Assembly (NCBI GenBank): GCA_036897485.1
Contig: JAYMTF010000406.1
Coordinates: 1-37,096, forward strand
Direction: 5' to 3'
DNA from: Pelargonium nanum
Taxonomy: Eukaryota; Streptophyta; Magnoliopsida; Geraniales; Geraniaceae
Length of the DNA: 37,096 nucleotides
Shown here: piece by piece, positions 1-11,276 of the stretch
How the letters are laid out: each line of letters starts with the position of its first letter
How positions within the stretch are numbered: position 1 is the first letter of the stretch
Made by a program: the position numbers and the translations under genes
The notes under the pieces: model-generated
What the model saw: only the letters and a program-made list of their open reading frames with translations
What the model was told of the DNA's origin: nothing
The model's database searches: none

Positions 1-1
1 G

Positions 2-3000
2 TCTCCTCCTGCTCCTACTCCCCCATCTACTACTCCGCCTCCGACTACTACTCCGTCTCCGTCCCCTCCGGCGCCTTCTTCTCCCGACGCGCCGCCGTCT
101 CCGCCGCCTCCGCCTGGTACGACGCCGGCGATTCGGACTCCGCCCCCTCCGCCCAGTTCTGGCAAGCCCTCCACTCCGGCGGCTCGGAGCCCCCCTCCGC
201 CTGCTTCGTCTGATTCCTCTTCTTCTTCTTCGTCGATATCGACTGGTCTTGTGGTCGGGATTGCCGTGGCTGGGGTTCTGGCCCTGCTGGTGATCAGTAT
301 TTTGTTTATTTGCTGCAAGAAGAAGAGGAGGAGACGCGACGACGATTACTACCTCCCGCCGCCGCCGCCGCACGGGCCTAAGGGTGAGTGGTTCCGGCGA
401 TCTTTACGAACTTTACAAAGATTTCGTTTTTCTGATGCAATTGAGATTTGATATCCATTTGAAAAGTATGTTAGATTTGAAGGTGTAATTGGGTTTCAGT
501 ATACAAAAATGGGAAATGGGAATGTCACAGTATCAGTGATATATTTTTAAAACATTTGTTATGGATTTCCTGTGAATTCAATTTATGTTTTTGGGTTTCT
601 TTTCCTTGAAAATCTTCCTACAAGTCCAAAATTTTAGTTGCTATGATGGTATCTTTTCGTATTCAAGACACTAAAGTTCTTGTTGGTGATTGACACAGCA
701 CAACTGACTTTGAGTTGGATTTGGGAATAAGGTCATTGAAAATTAATGGGATTATTTTGAATATTGTTCATGCCTTGTCTATTATTGAATTTACTCATTT
801 ACTGGTGTTCTTGATTGCCAGTTGACCCTTACGGTGGCCCTCCTCAGTACTGGCAACAGAATGCTCCAGCTCCACCACCTGCTGAACATGTTGTCATGAT
901 GCCACCAAAACTCACTCCACCTCCGGGTGCATCTCGGCCACCTCCCAAGCCGCATGGCCCTACACCTCCGCCGCCACCTCCGCCTTTAATGAGCAGCAGT
1001 GGAGGTTCTGGGTCTAATTATTCAGGCTCTGAAACCCCACTCCCACCACCTTCACCAGGCCTTTCCTTGGGTTTCACAAAGAGCACATTTACATATGAGG
1101 AATTGTCGATGGCAACGGATGGCTTCTCGGAGGCCAACCTCCTTGGACAAGGTGGTTTTGGGTATGTGCACAGGGGAGTCCTACCAAATGGGAAAGAAGT
1201 AGCGGTCAAGCAGCTGAAAGCTGGAAGTGGGCAAGGGGAGCGTGAATTCCAAGCAGAAGTTGAGATTATTAGCAGGGTGCACCACAAACATCTTGTCTCA
1301 TTGGTTGGATACTGCATGGCTGGGGCCCAAAGAATGCTTGTTTATGAGTTTGTTCCAAACAACACATTGGAGTTCCACTTGCATGGTATGTTTATTGTTG
1401 TAGCGCTTTATGGTTTGCTGTACTAAATTCTATTTCAATCTATTGTCATATCCATCAATTTAGGCAAAAATGACCACAAACTACTATCCGTAGATGCATC
1501 ATGTGCGAGAAGTTTGTTATGTTTAAGCTTCTGTTAGTTTGATACGAAATGCATATTGCAGGAAAAGGACGGCCTACTATGGATTGGTCTACTAGACTGA
1601 GAATTGCTTTGGGATCTGCAAAAGGATTGGCTTATCTTCATGAAGATTGTAAGCTCTCTTACTCTGTTTGTTTGTGTGGCTGGTGGATGTTGGTGCATTA
1701 TACCTGTTTTTATATTGAAATAACTTGCTTATGCAGGTCATCCTAAGATCATTCATCGTGATATAAAGGCAGCTAATATACTTTTGGATTTCAAGTTTGA
1801 GGCAAAGGTAATAGTTCTATTATGATTTTCTTAAGATTTGTATTTGAATAGGCATGCATGCAATTTTGGTTCATTAACATGAAATAATATGCTTAGTTTC
1901 ACTCTGGAAAACTTGTTACCTAAATTCTTTCACCTATGGGATCTGTTTAAGATCTTTTGCAGTCCTTTATTCTTCTTTAGAACTTAATAGACTGTCAAAA
2001 CTCAAAATCCACATTCTAATTGTTATTATGATGTTTAAGTTAACCAGGCCATGTTCTTTTACTCAGGTTGCAGATTTTGGACTTGCAAAGATTGCTTCTG
2101 ATGTCAATACTCATGTCTCTACTCGTGTGATGGGAACTTTTGGGTAAGAACACTCTCTTTCATATATAATCCTCTCTGTATCCTAGTTCCATGATTGCTA
2201 TGAGAACCAGAGAATGAACTGTATATTGTAGTTTTTTCTCTTCTTTTCCAAGAACATGTTCTAGTATCTTTTGAACTGAATTTTCATGTCTTCTTGTCTG
2301 CCCGAAATGATGTGTCTGTAAGTTCTGTATTGAAAACTTGAAGTTCCAAGTGAATTCCAGTTGCATCTGTGCAAAGCTGTTTTTGTTTCCTCTCCTCTCC
2401 TCTCTCCTCACAAACCATTCATTTTTTCATTATGATTGTAGTTGAGCCTTTGCTCTTTGTTCAATTTACTACTGTCTGGACTGGTTTGGATCAGCAAGCT
2501 TTGATTTACTGATTTAGGCCATATTGCTATTGGCTAGCACATTTTATTTGAACAAGTTTTTCATGAGTTTCCATGCTTACTTCCCACAGGTATCTGGCTC
2601 CAGAATATGCCTCTAGTGGAAAACTCACAGAGAAGTCTGATGTATTCTCCTATGGAATCATGCTCTTGGAATTGATTACTGGACGCCGACCTGTTGACAC
2701 AACTCAATCTTATATGGATGATAGTTTAGTGGACTGGGTGAGTTATTGCAGTATATTGGACCGGGGAGGCGGTTGTTAATGACACAGAAAATTATGGACT
2801 TGATATCTTGTTATATATAACTAAACGTGTTTTCGTTTAACAGGCAAGGCCTATGCTGACACGAGCTCTTGAGGAAGAGAATTTTGACACTCTTGTTGAT
2901 CCAAAGTTGCAAAATGACTATGACCATAATGAGATGGCTCGCATGGTTGCTTGTGCTGCTGCTTGTGTGCGTCATTCAGCAAGGCGTCGACCACGAATGA

Positions 3001-3744
3001 GCCAGGTAATTGATTGACATTAATAATCAGATTTTCCAGGGGGTTGAAATGGTTGCTATAGTACATTTATCATTTTTTTATTGTGTATTATTTAGATGAA
3101 AAAGAATGTTCTAAGCCTTATTGTGCACTATCTTATGTTCAAGTACATTGATTGGTGGCCATCCTCATTAGAACTCTTAAATAAAGACCTTGAAAGAATT
3201 ATTAAAAATGGTTATTCCAACTTAATTTCTATTAACCTGATAAATTTTGAATGGAGTGATAAATTTCATGAAAAAAATGCCTTAAACAGTATGATCTGAT
3301 GACTGTCCATCTGGTTCACTCTGTTTAGAGATATGATAATATTTTGTTTTTTTTTTTGTTGAAACTACTGAAGTAATTTTTTCTTTTCTGGCCTCCTAAT
3401 TTTGGTTGTTTATTGAAATCCAACAGATAGTTCGTGCTTTGGAAGGAGATGTCTCTCTGTCTGATCTTAACGAAGGAATCAGACCTGGACACAGTACGGT
3501 CTATAGTTCCTACGGAAGCTCAGACTACGATGCTAGCCAATACAACGAGGACATGAAGAAGTTCAGGAAAATGGCATTGGCAAGCCATGAGTATGGCAGT
3601 GAGTACAGTGAGCAAACCAGTGAATATGGTGCATATCCATCCGGTTCAAGCAGCGAAGCCCCGAGCCGCCTGACCACCAGAGAAATGGAGATGGGAAAGA
3701 TGAAGAGAAACAATCAAGGATTCAGTGGAACCTCCTCTGTATGA
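2..3744 (+). CDS. PERK1: Proline-rich extensin-like receptor kinase, PERK1 type (5' partial)
   Basis: This is a plasma-membrane receptor-like Ser/Thr kinase with a wall-associated proline-rich ectodomain. The coding exons I derive are <2..383, 822..1385, 1562..1648, 1737..1807, 2067..2143, 2590..2737, 2844..3005 and 3427..3744. All junctions are GT-AG and the frame stays open for 602 visible residues. The first 80 or so residues are a Pro/Ser/Thr-rich ectodomain. A membrane segment follows ([18 protein letters not shown]) with a basic stop-transfer stretch (CCKKKRRRR), then a second proline-rich juxtamembrane part. The kinase domain shows [29 protein letters not shown] and APEYASSGK, so all catalytic residues are present. 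The C-terminal tail ([27 protein letters not shown]) closely resembles remembered Arabidopsis PERK1. The window begins inside the ectodomain, so the start codon and roughly 50 residues are missing. The family is known for wound and cell-wall signalling. PERK1 rather than a close paralogue is an inference from the tail. Confidence 0.93.
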
Positions 3745-4947
3745 ACTCATCCTCCCCAACTTCTGTAAAGTACCCTCCACCCTTAATTTTCTACCGTCCA
3801 TTGTATTTTGCATAGATTGCAAGAAGCGCTAGTTTGGCTTGAGGCGTGCACAATCTTCTTTTTTTCCGGTATCTTTTATCTTTGTCAGTTTTTACATTGT
3901 ATTTACAAATGCGTATACGACAGGTAACAGTTATTGATCCATTCTTTTATTCTTTTGCTTATTAAATATCAATTCTGATTTGGTCATTTGAATTTGTCCA
4001 GACTTGTCTGCTTTTCCATGTATGTATGGTTGCTTAGTAAAGTTGAATATCACCATATTTACTCTTGAAATTGCTGTTCAGTTTGATGAGCTCTTTTCAA
4101 AATCACAAGAGTTATGGACAAAAATTGCAGGAATCTTGGAAAGTGATGATGTGTGTATTTGCCAGAAAGGCTTGTGGAGAATGGTAGATAGAGAAGAGAA
4201 CAAAATGAAATGGCCAAGTCATGTTACTTGGGCTATTTCATGCACATGGCTAGTTGTCCTTTAAATTTGGTCTCAGTTGAAGCCAGCCTAATTCAATCTC
4301 AAAATCAATATGATATGTTGTGTTCATAGTCATAGGTTTTATATATAAAAATGGTCATTGAATCATCATTTTCACAGTTGGTTCATCAACCTCCATCACG
4401 TCATCAACCATTCAGTAATTTTGTTTGTTTGTTACAAAATTGAGTGTCATTTCATAAAATGGTCTGTATTTAAAAAAAGGTTCACCAAATAGTATTACTT
4501 GAAAAAAAAAATAGTGTTATATGATTTTGGCGATCTTAGACTAATAATATTTTTTCGGCTTAAACCATGAGGTTACTGAGCGGGTCCGCAAACTAAATTG
4601 TTTTATCATATCTAGATTAATCATCATTATCAGACGCAAACGCTCTTTCCACTCACGCAACCTGTGTAGCCAATTGCGCCAGTAGCCTTGGTGACCAGTA
4701 ATATTTTTAAAAGAAAATAAATACATTATATTTATAATTGGAGGCCCATTACATATGTAATTTTATTTTCAAACAAATTCTAGTTATTCTAGTTCTTAAA
4801 ACAACCATAAAAAAAAGTTCCAAAAACAGAGCATCTCCATTTGTCTACCATTGCATATTCGAATATTTGTGAAATCTGAAACAAAAACAGAAAAGAGCCT
4901 CAAAAATCACAACTTTCTTTCCAACAATTCGCTTTCAAATCCAAATT
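3745..4947. other. Spacer: PERK1 3' UTR and RABG3 promoter
   Basis: About 1.2 kb without a supportable gene. The first few hundred bases are the likely 3' UTR of the kinase gene. An 86-codon open frame at 4004..4264 resembles nothing I know and has ordinary AT-rich composition. A SINE-like insertion lies at 4556..4698 and is listed separately. The last 200 bases, AT-rich and A-rich, would contain the promoter and 5' UTR of the Rab gene. Confidence 0.6.
4556..4698 (-). mobile_element. Short tRNA-derived SINE with 10-bp target-site duplication
   Basis: Read on the minus strand, the element starts near 4698 and ends at an A-run near 4556, about 143 nt. It is bounded by a perfect direct repeat, TAATATTTTT, at 4545..4554 and 4699..4708. 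The minus strand has an A-box-like segment (TGGCGCAATTGG) close to its 5' end. About 40 nt further on is a weaker B-box-like segment (GTTTGCGTC), as expected of a tRNA-derived head. Short length, A-rich 3' end and a 10-bp duplication are typical of a plant SINE. The family is not identified. Confidence 0.7.
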
Positions 4948-6739
4948 ATGGCTTCTCGCAGACGCATGCTTCTCAAGGTCATCATTCTGGGTGACAGTGG
5001 GTCAGTTTCTATTTCATTTTTAATCTGTTGTATTTTCCCTTTTTGGGTTATCTTTGTGTTTGGTTGCTTAGAAATTTTTAGGGAAAAAGATTTGATTTTT
5101 CTTGAGAAAAACTTTGGGAACCTTCGTTTTTATGTTGCATTTGCTCGTTAGGCATTTATCCTCTGGCCACATTCTGTGTTTTGGTGATTGAGAAAATTGA
5201 AGAAATGTTAAAGACATAATGGTTTTAGCCAATTCGTTTATTGTGATTATAATTTTGTTGTAAATCCTTTGATCAAGGTGGAACCTTTTTTTAATTATAT
5301 GGGTTTTAACTCTGAATCTCGGTTCATGATTTTTTTGTTCTTGGCAGGGTTGGCAAGACATCTCTGATGAATCAGTATCCTAAGATGTGTATTTTGACTT
5401 TTATGTAACAATTGGTATTTGCACTTTTTTGTTTGTGTTGATGGTGTTGTGACGATTGGATTTTCAATGCGTTGGGTAGCCTTAGACTCGACATTTAGAT
5501 ATGTGAATCGCAAGTTCAGTAACCAGTACAAAGCAACAATTGGAGCAGATTTCTTGACAAAAGAAGTCCAGTTCGAGGATCGACTTTTTACATTGCAGGT
5601 TGGTTTTTAAAGGCTAAATGTTATGTTTGAATGTCATGTTACGCTTTGTAGCAAAATGCTTTGAAATTGAGATAAGATACAGAGAAAGTCAAAACTTGAA
5701 TTTGCATTTTCAATGAGACTCCAAAATGTCTTCCCAAAATGACATTATTTCTGTTAAAATTCTCCAAACTTCCTGAAACGAGTTGTGATGCATGTCCAAA
5801 CTAAATTTACTTGTAGGTTCAATTTTCATTTGTTTTGTGCATTTTTAGAGAATGACGTTTCCGAATTTCATGAACTTCATATTTAGTAGCCTCCTTCGTG
5901 GAAGCGCCAACATACGTCTTGGTATAGATTTGTATAGTAAAATTGGTTTTGTGCACCAACATCCTTCCATTCATTTTCCATTTGTTTTGGTATTATATGA
6001 TTCATTTGAGAGTGGTACGGTGTGGCTGTTAGATATGGGATACGGCTGGGCAGGAAAGATTCCAAAGTCTTGGCGTGGCATTTTATCGTGGTGCAGATTG
6101 TTGCGTTCTTGTGTATGATGTAAATGTCATGAAATCGTTTGATAATCTCAACAACTGGCGAGAGGAGTTTCTGATTCAGGTAACCATTAACCCATCAACA
6201 ATATTTAAACAGATCACAAGTTCATCGTGTAAGTGACTGAATGATTTCCCCGATTGAATCTGATATATTTCAGGCTAGTCCTTCTGATCCTGAAAACTTC
6301 CCGTTTGTTGTCCTGGGAAACAAGATAGACGTTGATGGTGGTAATAGTCGAGTGGTAAGACGATCTTTCAACTTCACTTGAAAATACAATATACGACTCC
6401 ATATTTTTCTTCTCAATTCTCATTGTGACTTTCAGGTGTCTGAGAAGAAGGCAAAAGCATGGTGTGCCTCCAAGGGGAATATCCCTTATTTTGAAACATC
6501 TGCAAAAGAAGGCTTCAATGTCGATGCTGCTTTCCAATGTATAGCCAAAAATGCTCTAAAAAATGAACCCGAGGAAGAAGTGTAAGTTTTCCTTAAAAAT
6601 GATCACACTCTTCTTAAATTAGTAGCTGTTACGAGAGATGCTAATTTGTAGAACTCGTGTTTGTTGATGAAGTTACCTTCCTGATAACATTGACGTCGGG
6701 GGAGGACAGCAGCAAAGATCTTCGGGTTGCGAATGTTAG
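4948..6739 (+). CDS. RABG3: Rab7-type small GTPase, RABG3 subfamily
   Basis: This is a small GTPase of late endosomes and the tonoplast, expected to drive membrane fusion at the vacuole together with the HOPS tether. The coding exons are 4948..5000, 5348..5374, 5499..5598, 6033..6179, 6274..6354, 6436..6581 and 6673..6739, giving 206 residues, the normal Rab7 length. All guanine-nucleotide motifs are intact: P-loop GDSGVGKTS (residues 15-23), switch I around [15 protein letters not shown] (62-68), NKID (125-128) and ETSAKEG (156-162). The C-terminus is CEC, the C-x-C type that receives two geranylgeranyl groups through Rab escort protein and Rab geranylgeranyl transferase. Intron 1 interrupts a P-loop glycine codon. 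Exon 2 is a 27-nt microexon, so gene finders may miss it. The individual RABG3 paralogue (a-f) cannot be fixed from sequence alone. The gene converges on S1P. Confidence 0.93.
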
Positions 6740-7484
6740 ACAACCTCTTGCTTGGATTCTTTTGTTTTATGGGAGAAATGGAAGCAGGAAAGTGTTGTTT
6801 TCTATCCATTCACCACAGTAATAATTTGGGAAGGTTGTCAGATTTATCATGTATATTGTTCACAATGTGCTTAGGGAATGAAAATTTGATGAACACTTTT
6901 TTTTCTTCCTCTGATCCTTCTCTGCAATCTGAAAGCTTTGTATCTTTGTTAATTTGTTTTGTTGTCCATTAATTTGATGTCATTTTTTTTCTCTCTATGT
7001 CTGTTTTGTCATGCAAGGATTCTGATAGAAAAGTTGTATGAAACAACAGAAAATGTTTGAGTAGAATCTCATTACTGTTTTTATGGGGAAATGTTTGGTT
7101 TGCTTTCTGAATTTACCATAAAATTTGGCATCAACCATGAATTTCTTATTGCTTTGCACAAGGATTTTCTTGCTTGCAAAAATGGTACATAATGCCAAAA
7201 AATTCAAAATTGATTGCATCAAGCTCTCAATACAGATCCATGATTTCATTGCTCTTGAAGAAAATTTATCCTATTCAAGAGAAAAGGCATCTTCACCAAT
7301 ACTTATACAACAAAAATTTATATTTATGAATACAATACTAATTCAATGCCTATGATAACAAAAAGGAAAAGGAAAAAGTAAAGAAAAAGGAACCCTCTTG
7401 TGCAGGCCAAACAATGCTACAAGATAAAAACTTTTGGACTGTAAAAATATTACAAGAGGAATGCTATCGAAAGGTTAGTCTCTA
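6740..7484. other. Convergent 3' region between RABG3 and S1P
   Basis: This 745-bp stretch must hold the 3' UTRs and poly(A) signals of two genes facing each other. It is AT-rich, with several T-rich stretches on the plus strand. The small open frames on both strands (for example 6727..6972 and 6995..7249) look like chance readings of untranslated sequence. I see no RNA gene or repeat in it. Confidence 0.6.
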
Positions 7485-10400
7485 CTACAGTATAGGTAGC
7501 CGGATAGAGCTCGATCCTTTCCTCCGCCTACGTCGCTTCTGTCGAATTCGCCAAAAGCTCCACAATAGGAAAAGCCCTAACAAGCAGCAAATAATTCACT
7601 TATCGAATGGTATAACATCGTAAAGTTTTGTCTGGTTCTGAAAATTAAGAAGCAATGTTCACTAACCAGCGAATGCAACTACTGCAGGTACGAGCCAATG
7701 ACTAGGAACTAGTACTGGCGCATCAAGCTGTAAGAAGGAACGTGGCAGAGATCTCAGCATTTTGTATAAAAACTAATAGGAAGGAAATAATATGTTCGTT
7801 CAAAGTTCTTGTTTCTCACCTCATCTCTGTAGAGCAGACCGAAGTACTTGTTCCCTAAAGAATCATCTCTAACTTTCTCAGTGAACTTAGAATGCTTATG
7901 ACTAGAATTGTCAACTGTGGAATTTAAACCCCGACCCAAATCAATATTAGGGTAGCCTGGCAATTTTCTGGTCCTTCCCCTCACATCTAAACTGTAACCC
8001 TTGGTCCCCCAGACTTCAAATCTGGAGTCACTCCGGCAGATCAGTTCCTTCCCCAAAACAGCAGAGTATGCAGAGAAGTTAACATCAGTTCTGCGAGAAG
8101 GCAACTGATTGTCATCTTCATACAATGGCGCAACTTGTTTAACTGAATCCGAAAAGAGCACTGGATCCCTAATTTTCCTGCTGGTGAAATCTAATACTTT
8201 CTTCAGAAGCCAATAACAATTAGTAACCATATGGCTGCTGTCTAAACAATTGGAGTCTCCATATACAGCAATGCGACCTTCACCAACATCTAACAGGCCA
8301 AGAATGGGAGAGTCAGCCTGCATTTATTGATAGACAGCACAATTAATAGTGCACAATCCATTTGGGGAATATAAAAGTAATGTATGTTGGATGAGTTCTT
8401 TCCCATAAGTGATCATGCCAATTACTGGTTTATAGGTAAACAAAAACTCATCTAGGAGAGAGCAGGAAAAATTGAAAATTTGATTTCACTCTTAAAGCAT
8501 TTTTTATTTTCTACCAGAAACAGAATAGAAGAAGCCTTCTTTGCTCACCTTGGTCATGCCAGATGTCAACAGCACATTTTGAGTGGCTCCACTCTCTGAG
8601 CTGTCCATGAAATGGAAGCTGTGCACATACCCACCTCCTGGAAACCTCACAATATCTGTTCCAGAAGCATATCGACTCTGCTCCCCATCAATAGAAAAAT
8701 CACCATTTAGAATTTTATCTCCAAAAGCAATCCCAAAAGGGGCCAGAAGGTCATTCATTGCTGGTATATTTGCACCTCCAGTCACTGGAGTCCACCAACT
8801 TCGTGTATTATCATCAAAGAATCTCATCTTGACCATTGTCTCCACGTTATACCACTCAGCAAACACGGCTACACCCAGTCCAGTATTAATCACATCGTCT
8901 TTCAGCTTGTCAATCTCTTCTTCAAAATACTCATCTTCAAGATCTACCAGTAGAAGTGTCCCATAATGCCGAGCATCAAAGCATGTTAGAGGAGAACCAA
9001 GAGTCTCAACATAATACCCAGCATCTCGTAACATGTTGAACATGATATGAAAGTTTGTATGCAGGTGATCTCCGTGCCAGTCAAGAATATCATTACGAAC
9101 ATCCAAGGAGTCCCTAGGAATATAACCAGGAGGGTACTTAATGCTGTGAAATTGATCCCAGAGTATGCGTTTTGATCTTTCTGGGGTGGGGATCACTTTT
9201 ATTTTCAATTTAAGAACACATGTGCTTCTTCGAGGGCCCTTCTCTCCTTGAGCAGGAGGGCTGTATACCTTAACAGTAACATTACCTTCGATCTCTCCAG
9301 AAAATAGTGCACCTTCTTCCTTAATTTGCATGTGCAATGCCAAATAACCCGTCCAAGGCCAGATGACTTCTGAATATTTGAAGTGAATGCTCAGAATATT
9401 CCCTTCTTCATCTGAAGGATGCCATGTTGGAGGACTTTCAACATACCCAACCACACCCATCCCATTCAGAATAGTAGAATTGAAGATAACAGGCATAGCA
9501 CCAGCATAAAGTGGTTGACGACAGAAGGGCCAGGAGTAAGGACAATCTGTATAATCAAGAACACTAGGGAAAATGCTTGCCCGAGGTTGGTAGTTCTTCA
9601 AGATTTCATATGATTCTAACCTGACAAAGAAGTGCAAACTTAGGCCTACTAACAAAAACAATAAAAAAAAATCTGCAAGAAAATGTGCCAGGCCAGTACT
9701 TGGAAAACTTACAGATCAACCCTGCCTGCACCCTGCTCATACATATTGGGACCAGTAAGTTTGGATGCCCCCTCAACCAAAGCTTGTTTCATGCTTGCTG
9801 GATTCAAGATGTTCTTCCGATCGTTCTCAGGGATGATACTAACAAGCAGGCAAACCACACCAGCAACCACAGGACTTGCCACACTAGTACCCGATAAACT
9901 CTTACAACCTGTACTGATTTTGGATCCCATAATTTCCCGTCCATAAGCAACAACATCTGGTTTCACACGACCATAGCTGTAGAGAAAAATAAAACATGAT
10001 TGGAAATTCTGCACATTTTATCAACAACATAAAGGACAGATGGAGGAAAGATAGTATTTTGAAATAAATCAAATTCATAAAAAAGTAACTTTAGAAACCT
10101 AGCTAAAATAAAGCACCGAGATAATTCACAAGTCTGATAATGAAAGCATCAATTTCATTCAGTTTATAAAAAAAAAATATGTAGATGGATTGCATAATAA
10201 ACCATGGTTAAAGAAGAAATATCATTTATTGAACATCATAAAATCTCAGAACTCAAGAGCTACATGAAGTAGCAGCAATTATAGAAGAAGATATGCATTT
10301 AAGGCATTCTTGATACTCTTTGGTCGGTCAATCAACATTTATTTCTGATGAACCTTCTTCTGATGCATGAATCGCCCAGATGGAATAAAGGTAGTTAGGC

Positions 10401-11240
10401 TGGATGAGAAATAAAACTCATCTGAATGGGAGAGAATCCTAAACTAAGAACAGCGCCTCTGAAATGCATAAATTTGGAGGAAAATAAGTCGGAACATTAA
10501 ACAAAATCTCAAATCCCTCTTCCATGATTGGATTCATTCATCTCTAACACCAGCATGTGATTAAAGAACTTTAAGGCGGCCCACGGCACAAGGCTCCCAT
10601 TGATGTGAGATCTAGGGAGGGTCATTTATGTGATTAAAAACAAGTAAAATAAATAAAAGACAACCATTATTGAATTGTACCAGCAGAGTATTTACAAAAT
10701 ATAATTTTAATTAGTAATTACATAATTGGAAGAACGATTAGAAACAAACTAATTGGCATTAAGGCTGTCATTTAGTTTAGTGGAGTTGAAATTTGAACGC
10801 CCTGTTGCATTAATGTGCCTTGCAAATCACGTGCTCATTGCGGGGTCAAAAAGGAAACTAAAATTATCTTTGTACAAGGGCTAAATAGCAGCAATAGATG
10901 AGTATGATAAACAATGTGAATATGATTTCATGTTTGTTCGATGCAAGAGGAACCAAATTGCAGCGACTTAAGTTTGCTTACTGGTCCCACCTCCTGGAAA
11001 CCTCACAATATCTGGTTCAGGCAAGGCAAAATTTTACGTTCTCTAAGCGTTTAACATCTATTTCTCTATACCTAGGGAACATGAACTAGTTCTATCTAGC
11101 AAGTTTATGTTAGTAAATTATCAAGGGACTCCTAAGAATCGAAAGATGTTGACCAACCTCTCTTCAGTGTACATGCTAGCAGCAAAAAACCTTAATATAA
11201 ATAACAGGCTTGCCAAATAATAATATATAAATTTCTTGCT

Positions 11241-11276
<36 letters not shown>

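Noticed and set aside
4004..4264. 86-codon frame after PERK1
   Set aside because: Only a non-conserved open stretch in 3' flanking sequence.
4541..4726. 61-codon minus-strand frame
   Set aside because: It coincides with the SINE insertion and its duplications.
8583..8966. 127-codon plus-strand frame
   Set aside because: Antisense shadow of S1P exon 7.
10898..11089. 63-codon frame within S1P intron 5
   Set aside because: Short, intronic, and partly made of the duplicated exon 7 fragment read in the opposite sense.
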